Source of the DNA: Mesostigma viride | Taxonomy: Eukaryota; Streptophyta; Mesostigmatophyceae; Mesostigmatales; Mesostigmataceae | Length of the DNA stretch: 64,000 bases | Direction: 5' to 3' | NCBI GenBank assembly: GCA_009746045.1 | Contig: RPFO01001186.1 | Location: forward strand, 32,501-96,500 | Shown: positions 46,690-57,925 of the stretch, in pieces | Layout: every line of letters begins with the position of its first letter | How positions within the stretch are numbered: position 1 is the first letter of the stretch | Notes under the pieces: generated by a model | Seen by the model: the letters and a program-made list of their open reading frames with translations, nothing else | What the model was told of the DNA's origin: nothing | The model's database searches: none | Program-made: the position numbers and the translations under genes

Positions 46690-49600
46690 TCACGTCAAAT
46701 AATCTTATGCTACTTGGCATCAGCCAGGGTGCCCTGCAGGTATCCAAAAATGTGCAACGTTGCAAATGTGCTTTTTGCAGCATACCAAGGGCAGCTGCCG
46801 AGTTTGGCTGCAATCTTCAGGAGCTCATTTGCATGGTCTACGGTGCCTAAGCGGGCTGAAATCGTGCGACATCGTGGTTTTTATGCTACTAAACGTCACC
46901 GTTGGGACCCCTGCAGGTATCCAAAAAATGTGCAACTTTGCAATCCCTCTTGGGGTACTAGAGAGACCTTAACCACCACATATGGGCCTACGTATGAGCA
47001 AAACTGCAGCTAGGAAAATTTGACATGTCGTATTTGCACCTTTCACGTCAATTATTTTTATGCTGCTTGATGTCACCCAGGGTGCCCTGCAGGCATCCAA
47101 AAAATGTGCAACTTTGCACATGTGCTTTTTGCAGCATGGCAAGGGCAGCTGCCAAGTTTGGCTGCAATCTGAGCTCATTTGCACGGTCTAGTAGGGTGCC
47201 TAAACGGGCTAAAACCGAGCAAAAACGCGGTTTTTATGCTATTTGACGTCACCCAGGGTGTCCTGCAGGCATCCAAAAAATGTGCACCTTTGCACATGTT
47301 CTTTCTTTAGCATGGCAAGGGCAGCTGCCAAGTTTGGCTGCAATCTGAGCTCATTTGCACGGTCTAGGGTGCCTAAACGGGCTAAAACCGAGCAAAAACG
47401 CATTTTTAATGCTATTTGACGTCACCCAGGGTGCCCTGCAGGCATCCAAAAAATGTGCAACTTTGCACATGTTCTTTCTTTAGCATGGCAAGGGCAGCTG
47501 CCAAGTTTGGCTGCAATCTGAGCTCATTTGCACGGTCTAGGGTGCCTAAACGGGCTAAAACCGAGCAAAAACGCGGTTTTTATGCTATTTGACATCACCC
47601 AGGGTGCCCTGCAGGCATCCAAAAAATGTGCAACTTTGCAAATGTGCTTTCTTTAGCATGGCAAGGGCAGCTGCCAAGTTTGGCTGCAATCTGAGCTCAT
47701 TTGCATGGTCTAGGGTGCCTAAACAGGCTAAAATCGTGCCACATCGCGGTTTTTATGCTACTTGACGTCACCGTTGGGACCCCTGCAGGTATCCAAAAAA
47801 TGTGCAACTTTGCAATCCCTCTTGGGGTACTAGATAGACCTTAACCACCACATATGGGCCATGTTTAGAGCAAAACTGCAGCCAGGAAAAATTGACATGT
47901 CGTATTTGCGCCTTCGCGTCAATTAATTTTATGCTACTTGGCGTCACCCAGGGTGCCCTGCAGGTATCCAAAACATGTGCAACTTTGCACATGATCGTGT
48001 TTCAGCATGGCAAGAGCAGCTGCCAAGTTTGGTTGCAATCTGAGCTCATTTGCATGGTCTATGGTGCCTAAATGGGCTGAAACCGAGCAAAAACGCGGTT
48101 TTTATGCTATTTGACGTCACCCAGGGTGCCCTTCAGGCATCCAAAAAATGTGCACCTTTGCTCATGTTCTTTGTTCAGCATGGCAAGGGCAGAGCTCTGC
48201 CAAGTTTGGCTGCAATCTGAGCTCATTCGCATGGTCTAGGGTGCCTAAACAGGCTAAAACCGAGCAAAAATGCGGTTTTTATGCTATTTGACGTCACCCA
48301 GGGTGCCCTGCAGGCATCCAAAAAATGTGCAACTTTGCACATGTTCTTTTGTCAGCATGGCAAGGGCAGCTGCCAAGTTTGGCTGCAATCTGAGCTCATT
48401 TGCATGGTCTAGGGTGCCTAAACAGGCTAAAATCGTGCCAAAAATGCGGTTTTATGCTACTTGACGTCACCGTTGGGACCCCTGCAGGTATCCAAAAAAT
48501 GTGCAACTTTGCAATCCCTCTTGGGGTACTAGATAGACCTTAACCACCACATATGGGCCATGTTTAGAGCAAAACTGCAGCCAGAAAAAATTGACATGTC
48601 GTATTTGCGCCTTCACGTCAGTTATTTTTATGCTACTTGGCGTCACCCAGGGTGCCCTGCAGGTATCCAAAACATGTGCAACTTTGCACATGTTCTTTTA
48701 TCAGCATGGCAAGAGCAGCTGCCAAGTTTGGCTCCAATCTGAGCTCATTTGCATGGTCTAGGGTGCCTAAATGGGCTGAAACCGAGCAAAAACGCGGTTT
48801 TTATGCTATTTGACGTCACCCAGGGTGCCCCGCAGTCATCCAAAAAATGTGCAACTTTGCTCATGTTCTTTTATCAGCATGGCAAGGGCAGCTGCCAAGT
48901 TTGGCTCCAATCTGAGCTCATTTGCATGGTCTACGGTGCCTAAGCGGGCTAAAACCGAGCAAAAACGCGGTTTTATGCTACTTGACGTCACCGTTGGGAC
49001 CCCTGCAGGTATCCAAAAAATGTGCAACTTTGCAATCCCTCTTGGGGTACTAGATAGACCTTAACCACCACATATGAGTCATATTTAGAGCAAAACTGCA
49101 GCCAGAAAAAATTGACATGTCGTATTTGCGCCTTCACGTCAGTTATTTTTATGCTACTTGGCGTCACCCAGGGTGCCCTGCAGGTATCCAAAAAATGTGC
49201 AACTTTGCACATGTTCGTTTATCAGCATGTCAAGGGCAGCTGCCAAGTTTGGCTCCAATCTGAGCTCATTTGCATGGTCTAGGGTGCCTAAATGGGCTAA
49301 AACCGAGCAAAAACGCGTTTTTTATGCTAATTGACGTCACCCAGGGTGCCCTGCAGTCATCCAAAACATGTGAAACTTTGCTCATGTTCTTTTTTCATCA
49401 TGTCAAGGGCAGCTGCCAAGTTTGGCTGCAATCTGAGCTCATTTGCATGGTCTAGGGTGCCTAAACAGGCTAAAACCGAGCAAAAATGCGGTTTTATGCT
49501 ACTTGACGTCACCGTTGGGACCCCTGCAGGTATCCAAAAAATGTGCAACTTTGCAATCCCTCTTGGGGTACTAGATAGACCTTAACCACCACATATGGGC

Positions 49601-51345
49601 CATGTTTAGAGCAAAACTGCAGCCAGAAAAAATTGACATGTCGTATTTGCGCCTTCACGTCAATTATTTTTATGCTACTTGGCGTCACCCAGGGTGCCCT
49701 GCAGGCATCCAAAAAATGTGCAACTTTGCACATGTTCTTTCTTTAGCATGGCAAGGGCAGCTGCCAAGTTTGGCTCCAATCTGAGCTCATTTGCATTGTC
49801 TAGGGTGCCTAAATGGGCTAAAACCGAGCAAAAACGCGTTTTTTATGCTATTTGACGTCACCCAGGGTGCCCTTCAGGCATCCAAAAAATGTGCAACTTT
49901 GCACATGTTCGTTTATCAGCATGTCAAGGGCAGCTGCCAAGTTTGGCTCCAATCTGAGCTCATTTGCATGGTCTAGGGTGCCTAAACAGGCTAAAACCGA
50001 GCAAAAATGCGGTTTTATGCTACTTGACGTCACCGTTGGGACCCCTGCAGGTATCCAAAAAATGTGCAACTTTGCAATCCCTCTTGGGGTACTAGATAGA
50101 CCTTAACCACCACATATGGGCCATGTTTAGAGCAAAACTGCAGCCAGAAAAAATTGACATGTCGTATTTGCGCCTTCACGTCAGTTATTTTTATGCTACT
50201 TGGCGTCACCCAGGGTGCCCTGCAGGCATCCAAAACATGTGCAACTTTGCACATGTTCTTTTATCAGCATGGCAAGAGCAGCTGCCAAGATTGGTTGCAA
50301 TCTGAGCTCATTTGCATGGTCTAGGGTGCCTAAACAGGCTAAAACCGAGCAAAAACGCGGTTTTTATGCTATTTGACGTCACCCAGGGTGCCCTTCAGGC
50401 ATCCAAAAAATGTGCAACTTTGCACATGTTCGTTTATCAGCATGTCAAGGGCAGCTGCCAAGTTTGGCTCCAATCGGAGCTCATTTGCATGGTCTAGGGT
50501 GCCTAAATGGGCTAAAACCGAGCAAAAACGCGTTTTTTATGCTAATTGACGTCACCCAGGGTGCCCTGCAGTCATCCAAAACATGTGAAACTTTGCTCAT
50601 GTTCTTGTATCAGCATGGCAAGGGCAGCTGCCAAGTTTGGCTGCAATCTGAGCTCATTTGCATGGTCTAGGGTGCCTAAACAGGCTAAAACCGAGCAAAA
50701 ATGCGGTTTTATGCTACTTGACGTCACCGTTGGGACCCCTGCAGGTATCCAAAAAATGTGCAACTTTGCAATCCCTCTTGGGGTACTAGATAGACCTTAA
50801 CCACCACATATGGGCCATGTTTAGAGCAAAACTGCAGCCAGAAAAAATTGACATGTCGTATTTGCGCCTTCACGTCAATTATTTTTATGCTACTTGGCGT
50901 CACCCAGGGTGCCCTGCAGGCATCCAAAAAATGTGCAACTTTGCACATGTTCTTTCTTTAGCATGGCAAGGGCAGCTGCCAAGTTTGGCTCCAATCTGAC
51001 CTCATTTGCATGGTATAGGGTGCCTAAACGGGCTAAAACCGAGCAAAAACGCGGTTTTTATGCTATTTGACGTCACCCAGGGTGCCCTGCAGGCATCCAA
51101 AAAATGTGCAACTTTGCACATGTTCGTTTATCAGCATGTCAAGGGCAGCTGCCAAGTTTGGCTCCAATCTGAGCTCATTTGCATGGTCTAGGGTGCCTAA
51201 ACAGGCTAAAACCGAGCAAAACCGCGGTTTTTATGCTACTTGACGTCACCGTTGGGACCCCTGCAGGTATCCAAAAAATGTGCAACTTTGCAATCCCTCT
51301 TGGGGCACTAGATAGACCTTAACCACCACATATGAGTCATATTTA
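46690..51345 (-). repeat. Right satellite arm, about 27 monomers of 173 bp
   Basis: Same monomer in reverse orientation. The marker caatccctcttggggt occurs at 46941, 47813, 48512, 49033, 49554, 50075, 50769 and 51291, giving a higher-order period of 521 bp (three monomers) with 694- and 872-bp variants. The many short reading frames here are repeat artefacts. Confidence 0.9.
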
Positions 51346-51567
51346 GAGCAAAACTGCAGTCAGGAAAAATTGACATGTCATATTTGGCACAAAATGCCCT
51401 GAAAAGCACCTTCACGTCAATTTTCTGACACAAGCCATGAAAAATTTTTGGTCAGAACATTGTTTTGGTGTTTTTCCCAACCATATGCGTCATTGAAGAC
51501 CAAAAAACGCATATCTCAAAAAATTTGGTTTTGGTAAATGCAAATTTACCAAACCTACGGGTGTTTG

Positions 51568-52600
51568 GGGTGACAGGAGGGACTAAATGGTTCTCTAAAC
51601 GCTTAAACAATTCTGCTACTGAGTTAGGGTAGGCATGAGAGGCCAAAGACTCACACTGGATGAGGTTAGCAAGCTCAGGAGTAATGCAGGTAGTAAGATA
51701 GTGAGGGACTAGTACAGCATCAGAGAGACGCCATCTATTATGATTCTGCCACGACTCTGTGTTCTGGGTAAGCAACATAATAAAAGTGAAAAACTGTTGA
51801 GGGGTAGACTTGACATCCAGCTTGGGAAGGTTAGCAAAGAGGGGAAGAGCAGGGGGCTTAGGGGGATTAGAAAAGTCAGTTTTTCCCATAGGGCCACTAT
51901 CTTCCACTGCTACATAAGCGGGATAGAAGGAAGGAAGGGGAAAGGTTTTGGGTAGGGGTCTAGAAGGGGCCACCGTTTCAGGCTGGTGCCCATAGGAGAA
52001 GGGGACAGTATATTGCTCACGAAGAGAGGAGTAGGCAAAATGATCATAATTTCTGTCATCTAGAGGCATGGTGCTGAAATCACTATTAACTTCTAAATCA
52101 GCCACACGGGTAGGGACCTGGGCAGCCTCATAGGCCGTATCAGGGTAGGACCAGGAAGCAGGTGGGTAAAAGGGAACTGCACTAGGGCGCCCAGAAGGGC
52201 CGACAGGGGCAGAGGTACGACCCGTGTTAAAAGCAGGCATGGAAGGCACAGGGTGGGAAGGAGGCCTAGAAGCATTGTTAGTTAGTGAGGACCTGCTGGA
52301 GGGTTGAGCCAAGGTTGCAGGAGGGGCAGGGGCCTGGTTCACAGCAAAAGAGGGTTCATCACTAAATCTGACACGTTGTTCAAAGGTAGGTGGGGTAATT
52401 GAGGGACGACGGCGACCACCAGTAACAGGAGAAGGAGGTGAGGTACGCAGATTACCTTGAGGAGTGAGATGGTGCACCGTTTCCAAGGAGTCCCGTCGGT
52501 TACCACGAGTATTGTTATTGTTATTAGTATTATTATTATTATTATTCGTAGTAGTAGTATTGGTAGGTATAGGCGACATATCTCCACCCACTGGATCCAT
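51568..52600 (-). pseudogene. Gag N-terminal half of the Gypsy-like element
   Basis: ATG at 52600 (MDPVGGDMSPIP). An Asn/Thr-rich start is followed by a Pro/Ser-rich region, then a folded Gag start (KLDVKSTPQQFFTFIMLLTQ; LIQCESLASHAYPNSVAELF). The frame runs into the foldback border at 51567, after VPPVTP, and then reads transposon sequence to a stop at 51452. The C-terminal half with the zinc knuckle is at 39928-40639. Before the insertion this would have been a Gag of roughly 550 residues. Confidence 0.82.
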
Positions 52601-52691
52601 CTTTAATTAAGTAAAGGAATAGGAATCTAACTGCAAGCAACAAGGGAAAAAGGAAAAACCTTGAATGTCTGAAGCAAGGACTCAATTAAAA

Positions 52692-53084
52692 TCAATCCTT
52701 TTTAACAACAGTAATGGATAGGGAGCCAAACTCCAAGGTGAGAGGAGTATCTGAGGTAGATGAAGATGCAGCCCGTTTTTGTGGAGAAGAAGGAGGAGTA
52801 GCAAAGACTAGAGCTTCTACGGGAGGACGACCATGAGGAATAGGGCGTACGTGCAGGCCTAAATCTGATTGGCTATGGTCTATAAGGAACTGCTGAGCTT
52901 CTTCGAAGGTCATAAATTTCTTATACCTAATTACGTTGTATACACGGTTCTGGACTATCTTCCTAGCGTCGGACCAAGAAAGGAAAATGGAGGACCATTG
53001 AGGCGTAATCACTACGTAATATTTAGCTAGACTATTATCGCTAGAAGAATGGGAAGGGGCAGTAAAAGATCGCCGCTGGCTCAT
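52692..53084 (-). CDS. ORF1 with viroplasmin/RNase H1 N-terminal-like domain
   Basis: 130 residues, 91 bp upstream of gag. Residues about 21-68 match the small nucleic-acid-binding fold shared by RNase H1 N-termini and caulimovirus inclusion proteins: YYVVITPQWSSIFLSWSDAR, then NVIRYKKFMTFEEAQQFL. The conserved pattern is an aromatic YYVV start, a Trp in the middle and KKFxTxEEAxxFL at the end. The C-terminal half is Ser/Pro-rich. In a retroelement it probably binds RNA or RNA-DNA hybrids; the role is inferred. The frame is intact. Confidence 0.75.
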   Translation of the reverse strand: MSQRRSFTAPSHSSSDNSLAKYYVVITPQWSSIFLSWSDARKIVQNRVYNVIRYKKFMTFEEAQQFLIDHSQSDLGLHVRPIPHGRPPVEALVFATPPSSPQKRAASSSTSDTPLTLEFGSLSITVVKKD

Positions 53085-53598
53085 GGTAACGCACCTTGTT
53101 GGTCTTGAGTAGTCACGATAGGAGTGGAAGGGGTAGGAGTCGACTTAGCTGGGTTATCTGGATCACCGCAATTACGAGGACGGCAATGGTCCAGCGCTCG
53201 TAGTCCTAAAATCAGCGACCCAGTGAATTTCTGCGGGTGCGGCCGTCTAATGAACAGCAGCACGAAGGAAAAGGTGGAACCTACCAAGACGCTAATCGTC
53301 TCACTAACGCCGAACCGAAACCATCACCTATCTACGACAGTAAGCAACATTTCTCAGGAAAACAAAACGAGGGAAAGGAGCTATCTATAAAAGGATTTTC
53401 CGCTTCGAGCAGGTCTATCTTCTAGGCAGGGCGTGTCCCGAATCGGGCAGCACTACCCCCCCAGCTTGCAGGCGACCCGCCCATTACCTGTCAAGTAGGT
53501 GTCGTCTTCATTTTCCCGGACGCGGAAGGGTTGATTCAATGACGTATGTTGCAAAGGATCGTCGTCTCGCTCTCTACCTAAAATTCCTCCGAGTCCAT
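53085..53598 (-). other. Leader of the Gypsy-like element
   Basis: The non-coding stretch between the 5' LTR and ORF1. A TGGACTCGGAGGAATT string one base after the LTR is the candidate primer-binding site. The tRNA is not identified. Confidence 0.5.
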
Positions 53599-55935
53599 TG
53601 TTACGTCTCAAACCTCTACCGCCACCTCTACCTCTACCTGGCCTATTGTCTAATCACCAAGAAAATGTCCTCATATGAGGACATTTTAAAGCATGGATAC
53701 CATTTGTAATAACTCACACATTTCAACATATCCATGGGTACGGCATGGAACCATGTTCATTTATGATATGTTCAAGAGTAGCAATGCTTAACATCCATGA
53801 AATATGCTCATGGTATAATGGTTTACGATTTATGAATGCAGGGGGGTCGCTACGCGAGTGACCAACAAGCACTCAAGTCAACAATATGCCCAGAAAGAAG
53901 GCAGGGCCAGGTCATGGCTGGTCCTGAAAATGCACCCAAGGTGCCCACAACATGTCTACATTACACCCTCGCTATCCTAGACCCTGCAGCCTGCCGGGGG
54001 GGGCACAAAATGTAACTGGCAGCCAGGGACCATGGTGCAGGCCAAATAGCAGGTGTAAAGCTAGCTCAAAGCTAGCTCAGTCCAAAGAATGAAATAAGAA
54101 GCAAATACTTGCCAAGGTTAGGTCCGTGATCGTTATTGGAGGCTTGGCTGCCACCACGGTGCTCGACAATGATGCTGAAGCCTTCAATCATATATGAAGC
54201 AGATACTGCAAAGAGGCACAAATAGCAATACAAGCACAATGTAAGCATGACAAGCTCAAGTTTCCAAGCCAGTCTAGCTCACTTCGACATGAGGTTAAGC
54301 GTTAGAAACATATGGGCAACATCCCAGCAAGCCTTGAAAAACTTCTCAGCAACAAGGCAGTATATGTGTTAAATCAAACTACCACATTGCAACTAAGCAC
54401 AGTGACTTCTACTTGCTGCTGTTTTGACGACGCAAGGCCGTTTACCTTTTCAGTGACACCACGGGAAAAGAAAGCATTACCCAGCAAACTTCCTTTAAGT
54501 TCCCCGGACATAGGCGTAATCACAACCACGACGTTGGGCATTGAAAAGAACCGGAATCATTAAGTCTGCGGGGGTTATAAGCTACGATACTCTTGACACG
54601 CTTATTTAGAACGATGCGGTTGCGGATGACATCCGGAACCTTGTTCTTGACGTGCGCCCAGGCCGCCAGCTGCGCGGGACAGCTCAAGAAATATATATTA
54701 AAGGACGGTGACGCCCGGGAAGCACCCAGCCTTGCGGCAAAAGTAAAATATGGCTCGCGCTCGCCGTGGTTTTCGCCAGGCGTGACTGCGATATCACGAC
54801 GAAAAAATGGAGACTCTTTGACCCATCTAACTGCCCAGGTCCCTCTGTTGCCCGGGTCGCCCATTAACCCAGAAGCGTACCATAACCCATACTCGCGATA
54901 TCCGCAGCTACTGGGCGGAAAAAGAAATTGTAAAACCGAACTGCATACTGACCTATCATGCCATCTACGTAGCTTCCAGATTTTCTTCAACGATGCCAAA
55001 ATCCGTTCATGAACAATATTTTCGACATATACAAAGCACCTGCACGTCAAAAGCAGCATCTTCGAAATGAATAGATGATGATCTAAAGTTCTGTCTTCAT
55101 TCGGGGCAAAATAATGGCCTATAACGTTCAGGCAAGCCTCAGAACTGGAACGACCCCATAGCCGTCACTCGACAAAATGCTCGATTACATTGCAACGTTC
55201 TTGCTGTAGTAGGTACTTTTCCTCGCCTCATATTTTCCAGGTACGGTCGGCCCCTGTCGACCCCGGGGGCTTGGCGCGCTCAGTACCTATCCCAGTTTCG
55301 CGCCAAAACCCACCAGGGATCCTCAGGACCAACTTTGGCGCCAAAACCCCCCCCTGACCCCCCCCGTCTCAAACGAGGACTATGTCCTCAAATGAGGACA
55401 TTTGGTTTTTGGACACTAATGCTACCTAAACTAGTAAGGCCGCCTCTAGTTAAACCCCTAGCGAAAGACGAACGAGACGATCCAGATCTCAGTGCACTTA
55501 CGTAAGTATTACTGTAATACGCCATAAGCCACTTACACAAACCCGTTTACTCCAGGAATAGAGGAAGGAAACACAACTACACTGCCATGACCCAAGCTAA
55601 TATGTGTTAATTCATTTAACACACGCCGAGTGACCACACAAGGAGTGGAACGTGCATAAATGGTCACCAACGGTCCACCATGCTCGGGCCGACATGGCCC
55701 TCGCCTACAGATGCACCGGCACAGACACAGCTGCACGCTGGTCCACTACATTTTACCAAAGGATAAGGACCACTACTAAAGTACGCGGCGCGGCGCCCAA
55801 CAGCACCCAATGTACCACAGTACTGTTACGGGGACAATAGTGTCCCAGTTGGATCTACACATAAACCTAGGGACAACCGAGGCAAGGGACCTAATTTACG
55901 TCCGTAACTACAACGAATTGTTACGCGACGTAACA
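53599..55935 (-). repeat. 5' LTR of the Gypsy-like element, interrupted
   Basis: The LTR parts are 53599-53645 and 55417-55935; the 1.77 kb between them is a nested element. Joined, the LTR would be about 564 bp, as for the other copy. Confidence 0.88.
53646..55416. mobile_element. 1771-bp TA-flanked element with terminal palindromes
   Basis: TA is duplicated at 53644-53645 and 55417-55418, with the empty site visible in the other LTR. The ends are imperfect inverted repeats (TTGTCTAATCACCAAG / GTGTCCAAAAACCAAA). Each end carries a palindrome: ATGTCCTCATATGAGGACAT (perfect) near 53666 and ATGTCCTCAAATGAGGACAT near 55383. TA duplication points to the Tc1/mariner group. No transposase is recognised; a 179-codon minus frame at 54520-55059 has no known domain. 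Confidence 0.78.
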
Positions 55936-56095
55936 CCCACCCATCCCACCCACCCCACCCACCCCACCCACCCCACCCACCCCACCCACCCCACCCACCC
56001 CACCCACCCACCCCACCCACCCCACCCACCCAGGGAATATGCTACATGGTCTTCCAACGGAGTCCTGTTATAATTTCTAACTTTTAATGTAAGTG
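55936..56095 (+). mobile_element. LINE 3' fragment, right part
   Basis: A CCCAC tract (55936-56032), then atgctacatggtcttccaac and ggagtcctgttataatttct, the same 3' UTR end as in the plus-strand LINE at 38600-38665 (gtgctacatgacctccccac). Confidence 0.75.
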
Positions 56096-56274
56096 CCTCC
56101 GCTTTGCTTTTGCTCTGAGCACCCACAGGAGTTGCTAGCTAGCTAGACTCTCCCAGCGACCAGTTTTATTTAACCTGTGGCCTGCCTTTCAAGGCAACGA
56201 GAAAATTGGGGGTGGTCCCTCGGCCCCCTTCTTGCTGTGCATCAATCAGGGATGAAAGGTATACCTACTCAAGA

Positions 56275-56405
56275 GTTAAAATCAAATTAAATTATATTAT
56301 AACATGACTTCGTTGGGAGACCATGTAGCAGATCCCCTGGGTGGGTGTGGTGGGTGGGGACTGAACCGCGGAAAACTAAACTAATCTAACCTAGCCTAAC
56401 CTAAA
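56275..56405 (-). mobile_element. LINE 3' end, opposite orientation
   Basis: The reverse complement reads ttccgcggttcagtccccac, a short CCCAC tract, gctacatggtctcccaacga and a tgttataatataattt tail. It faces the plus-strand LINE end at 55936-56095. Confidence 0.75.
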
Positions 56406-56448
56406 AAAAGCTCAAGAGTTGAAACGTCGTGACTCCCCAACGGAGGCG

Positions 56449-56898
56449 CATGAGTGAGTGAGTGAGTGCGTGAGTGAGTGCGTGAGTGCGTGAGTGAGTG
56501 AGTGAGTGAGTGAGTGAGTGAGTGAGTGAGTGAGTGAGTGAGTGAGTGAGTGAGTGAGTGAGTGAGTGAGTGAGTGAGTGAGTGAGTGAGTGAGTGAGTG
56601 AGTGAGTGAGTGAGTGAGTGAGTGAGTGAGTGAGTGAGTGAGTGAGTGAGTGAGTGAGTGAGTGAGTGAGTGCGTGAGTGCGTGAGTGAGTGCGTGAGTG
56701 CGTGAGTGAGTGAGTGAGTGAGTGAGTGAGTGAGTGAGTGAGTGAGTGAGTGAGTGAGTGAGTGAGTGAGTGAGTGAGTGAGTGAGTGAGTGAGTGAGTG
56801 AGTGAGTGAGTGAGTGAGTGAGTGAGTGAGTGAGTGAGTGAGTGAGTGAGTGAGTGAGTGAGTGAGTGAGTGCGTGCGTGCGTGCGTGCGTGCGCGAG

Positions 56899-56942
<44 letters not shown>

Positions 56943-57925
56943 TGAGTGAGTGAGTGAGTGAGTGAGTGAGTGAGTGAGTGAGTGAGTGAGTGAGTGAGTG
57001 AGTGAGTGAGTGAGTGAGTGAGTGAGTGAGTGAGTGAGTGAGTGAGTGAGTGAGTGAGTGAGTGAGTGAGTGAGTGAGTGAGTGAGTGCGTGAGTGCGTG
57101 AGTGCGTGAGTGCGTGAGTGAGTGAGTGAGTGAGTGAGTGAGTGAGTGAGTGAGTGAGTGAGTGAGTGAGTGAGTGAGTGAGTGAGTGAGTGAGTGAGTG
57201 AGTGAGTGAGTGAGTGAGTGAGTGAGTGAGTGAGTGAGTGAGTGAGTGAGTGAGTGAGTGAGTGAGTGAGTGAGTGAGTGAGTGAGTGAGTGAGTGAGTG
57301 AGTGAGTGAGTGAGTGAGTGCGTGAGTGCGTGAGTGCGTGAGTGCGTGAGTGCGTGAGTGAGTGAGTGCGTGAGTGAGTGAGTGCGTGAGTGCGTGAGTG
57401 CGTGAGTGCGTGAGTGCGTGAGTGCGTGAGTGCGTGAGTGAGTGCGTGAGTGAGTGCGTGAGTGAGTGAGTGAGTGAGTGAGTGAGTGAGTGAGTGAGTG
57501 AGTGAGTGAGTGAGTGAGTGAGTGAGTGAGTGAGTGAGTGAGTGAGTGAGTGAGTGAGTGAGTGAGTGAGTGAGTGAGTGAGTGAGTGCGTGAGTGAGTG
57601 CGTGAGTGAGTGAGTGAGTGAGTGAGTGAGTGCGTGAGTGAGTGCGTGAGTGAGTGAGTGAGTGAGTGAGTGAGTGAGTGAGTGAGTGAGTGAGTGAGTG
57701 AGTGAGTGAGTGAGTGAGTGAGTGAGTGAGTGAGTGAGTGAGTGAGTGAGTGAGTGAGTGAGTGAGTGAGTGAGTGAGTGAGTGAGTGAGTGAGTGAGTG
57801 AGTGAGTGAGTGAGTGAGTGAGTGAGTGAGTGAGTGAGTGAGTGAGTGGGTGAGTGAGTGAGTGAGTGAGTGAGTGAGTGAGTGAGTGAGTGAGTGAGTG
57901 AGTGAATGAATGAATGAATGAATGA
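56449..57925 (+). repeat. 1.48-kb GAGT tetranucleotide array with CGTG variants
   Basis: About 365 units of GAGT with GCGT variants in clusters (notably a near-pure CGTG block at 56872-56940, with cgcgag once) and a GAAT run at the end. The three long Ser/Leu/Thr/His frames on the minus strand are artefacts of the repeat. Confidence 0.97.

Larger units (their letters stand above)
40640..51567. mobile_element. 10.9-kb foldback-like DNA element with satellite arms
   Basis: A perfect inverted repeat of about 25 bp forms the ends (CAAACACCCGTAGGTTTGG at 40640 and its complement ending at 51567). Inside, matching inverted sequence (ttgacgtgaaggtgcttttc; tgacatgtcaatttttcctg) leads into arrays of about 173-bp monomers in opposite orientations: 40860-42770 and 46690-51345. 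A 3.9-kb centre holds other inserts. Long inverted arms built of tandem repeats are the hallmark of foldback elements. It splits the Gag frame. I find no clear target duplication. No transposase is visible, so it is probably mobilised in trans or dead. Confidence 0.8.
39290..55935 (-). mobile_element. Gypsy-like LTR retrotransposon carrying two nested elements
   Basis: The LTRs are 39290-39856 (3' LTR for this strand) and 53599-55935 (5' LTR, interrupted), starting TGTTACGTC and ending GACGTAACA. CCCAC flanks both sides (39285-39289 and 55936-55940). A G-rich tract precedes the 3' LTR and TGGACTCGGAGG follows the 5' LTR one base in. Without the nested pieces the interior is only about 2.8 kb, encoding ORF1 and Gag; no pol is present, so it was non-autonomous. 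It sits in the CCCAC tract of a LINE. Confidence 0.88.

Noticed and set aside
45936-46813. Gly/Val/Trp- and His/Pro-rich frames of about 190-250 codons
   Set aside because: Translations of the CCCA/CCCG array.
40860-51191. Dozens of 60-105 codon frames with very similar sequences, which could suggest a gene family
   Set aside because: They are spaced by the 173-bp satellite period and occur on both strands of the same monomers. Repeat artefact.
40630-51580. A target-site duplication for the foldback element
   Set aside because: The bases outside the inverted repeats (atcact on the left, gggtga on the right) do not match, so none is claimed.
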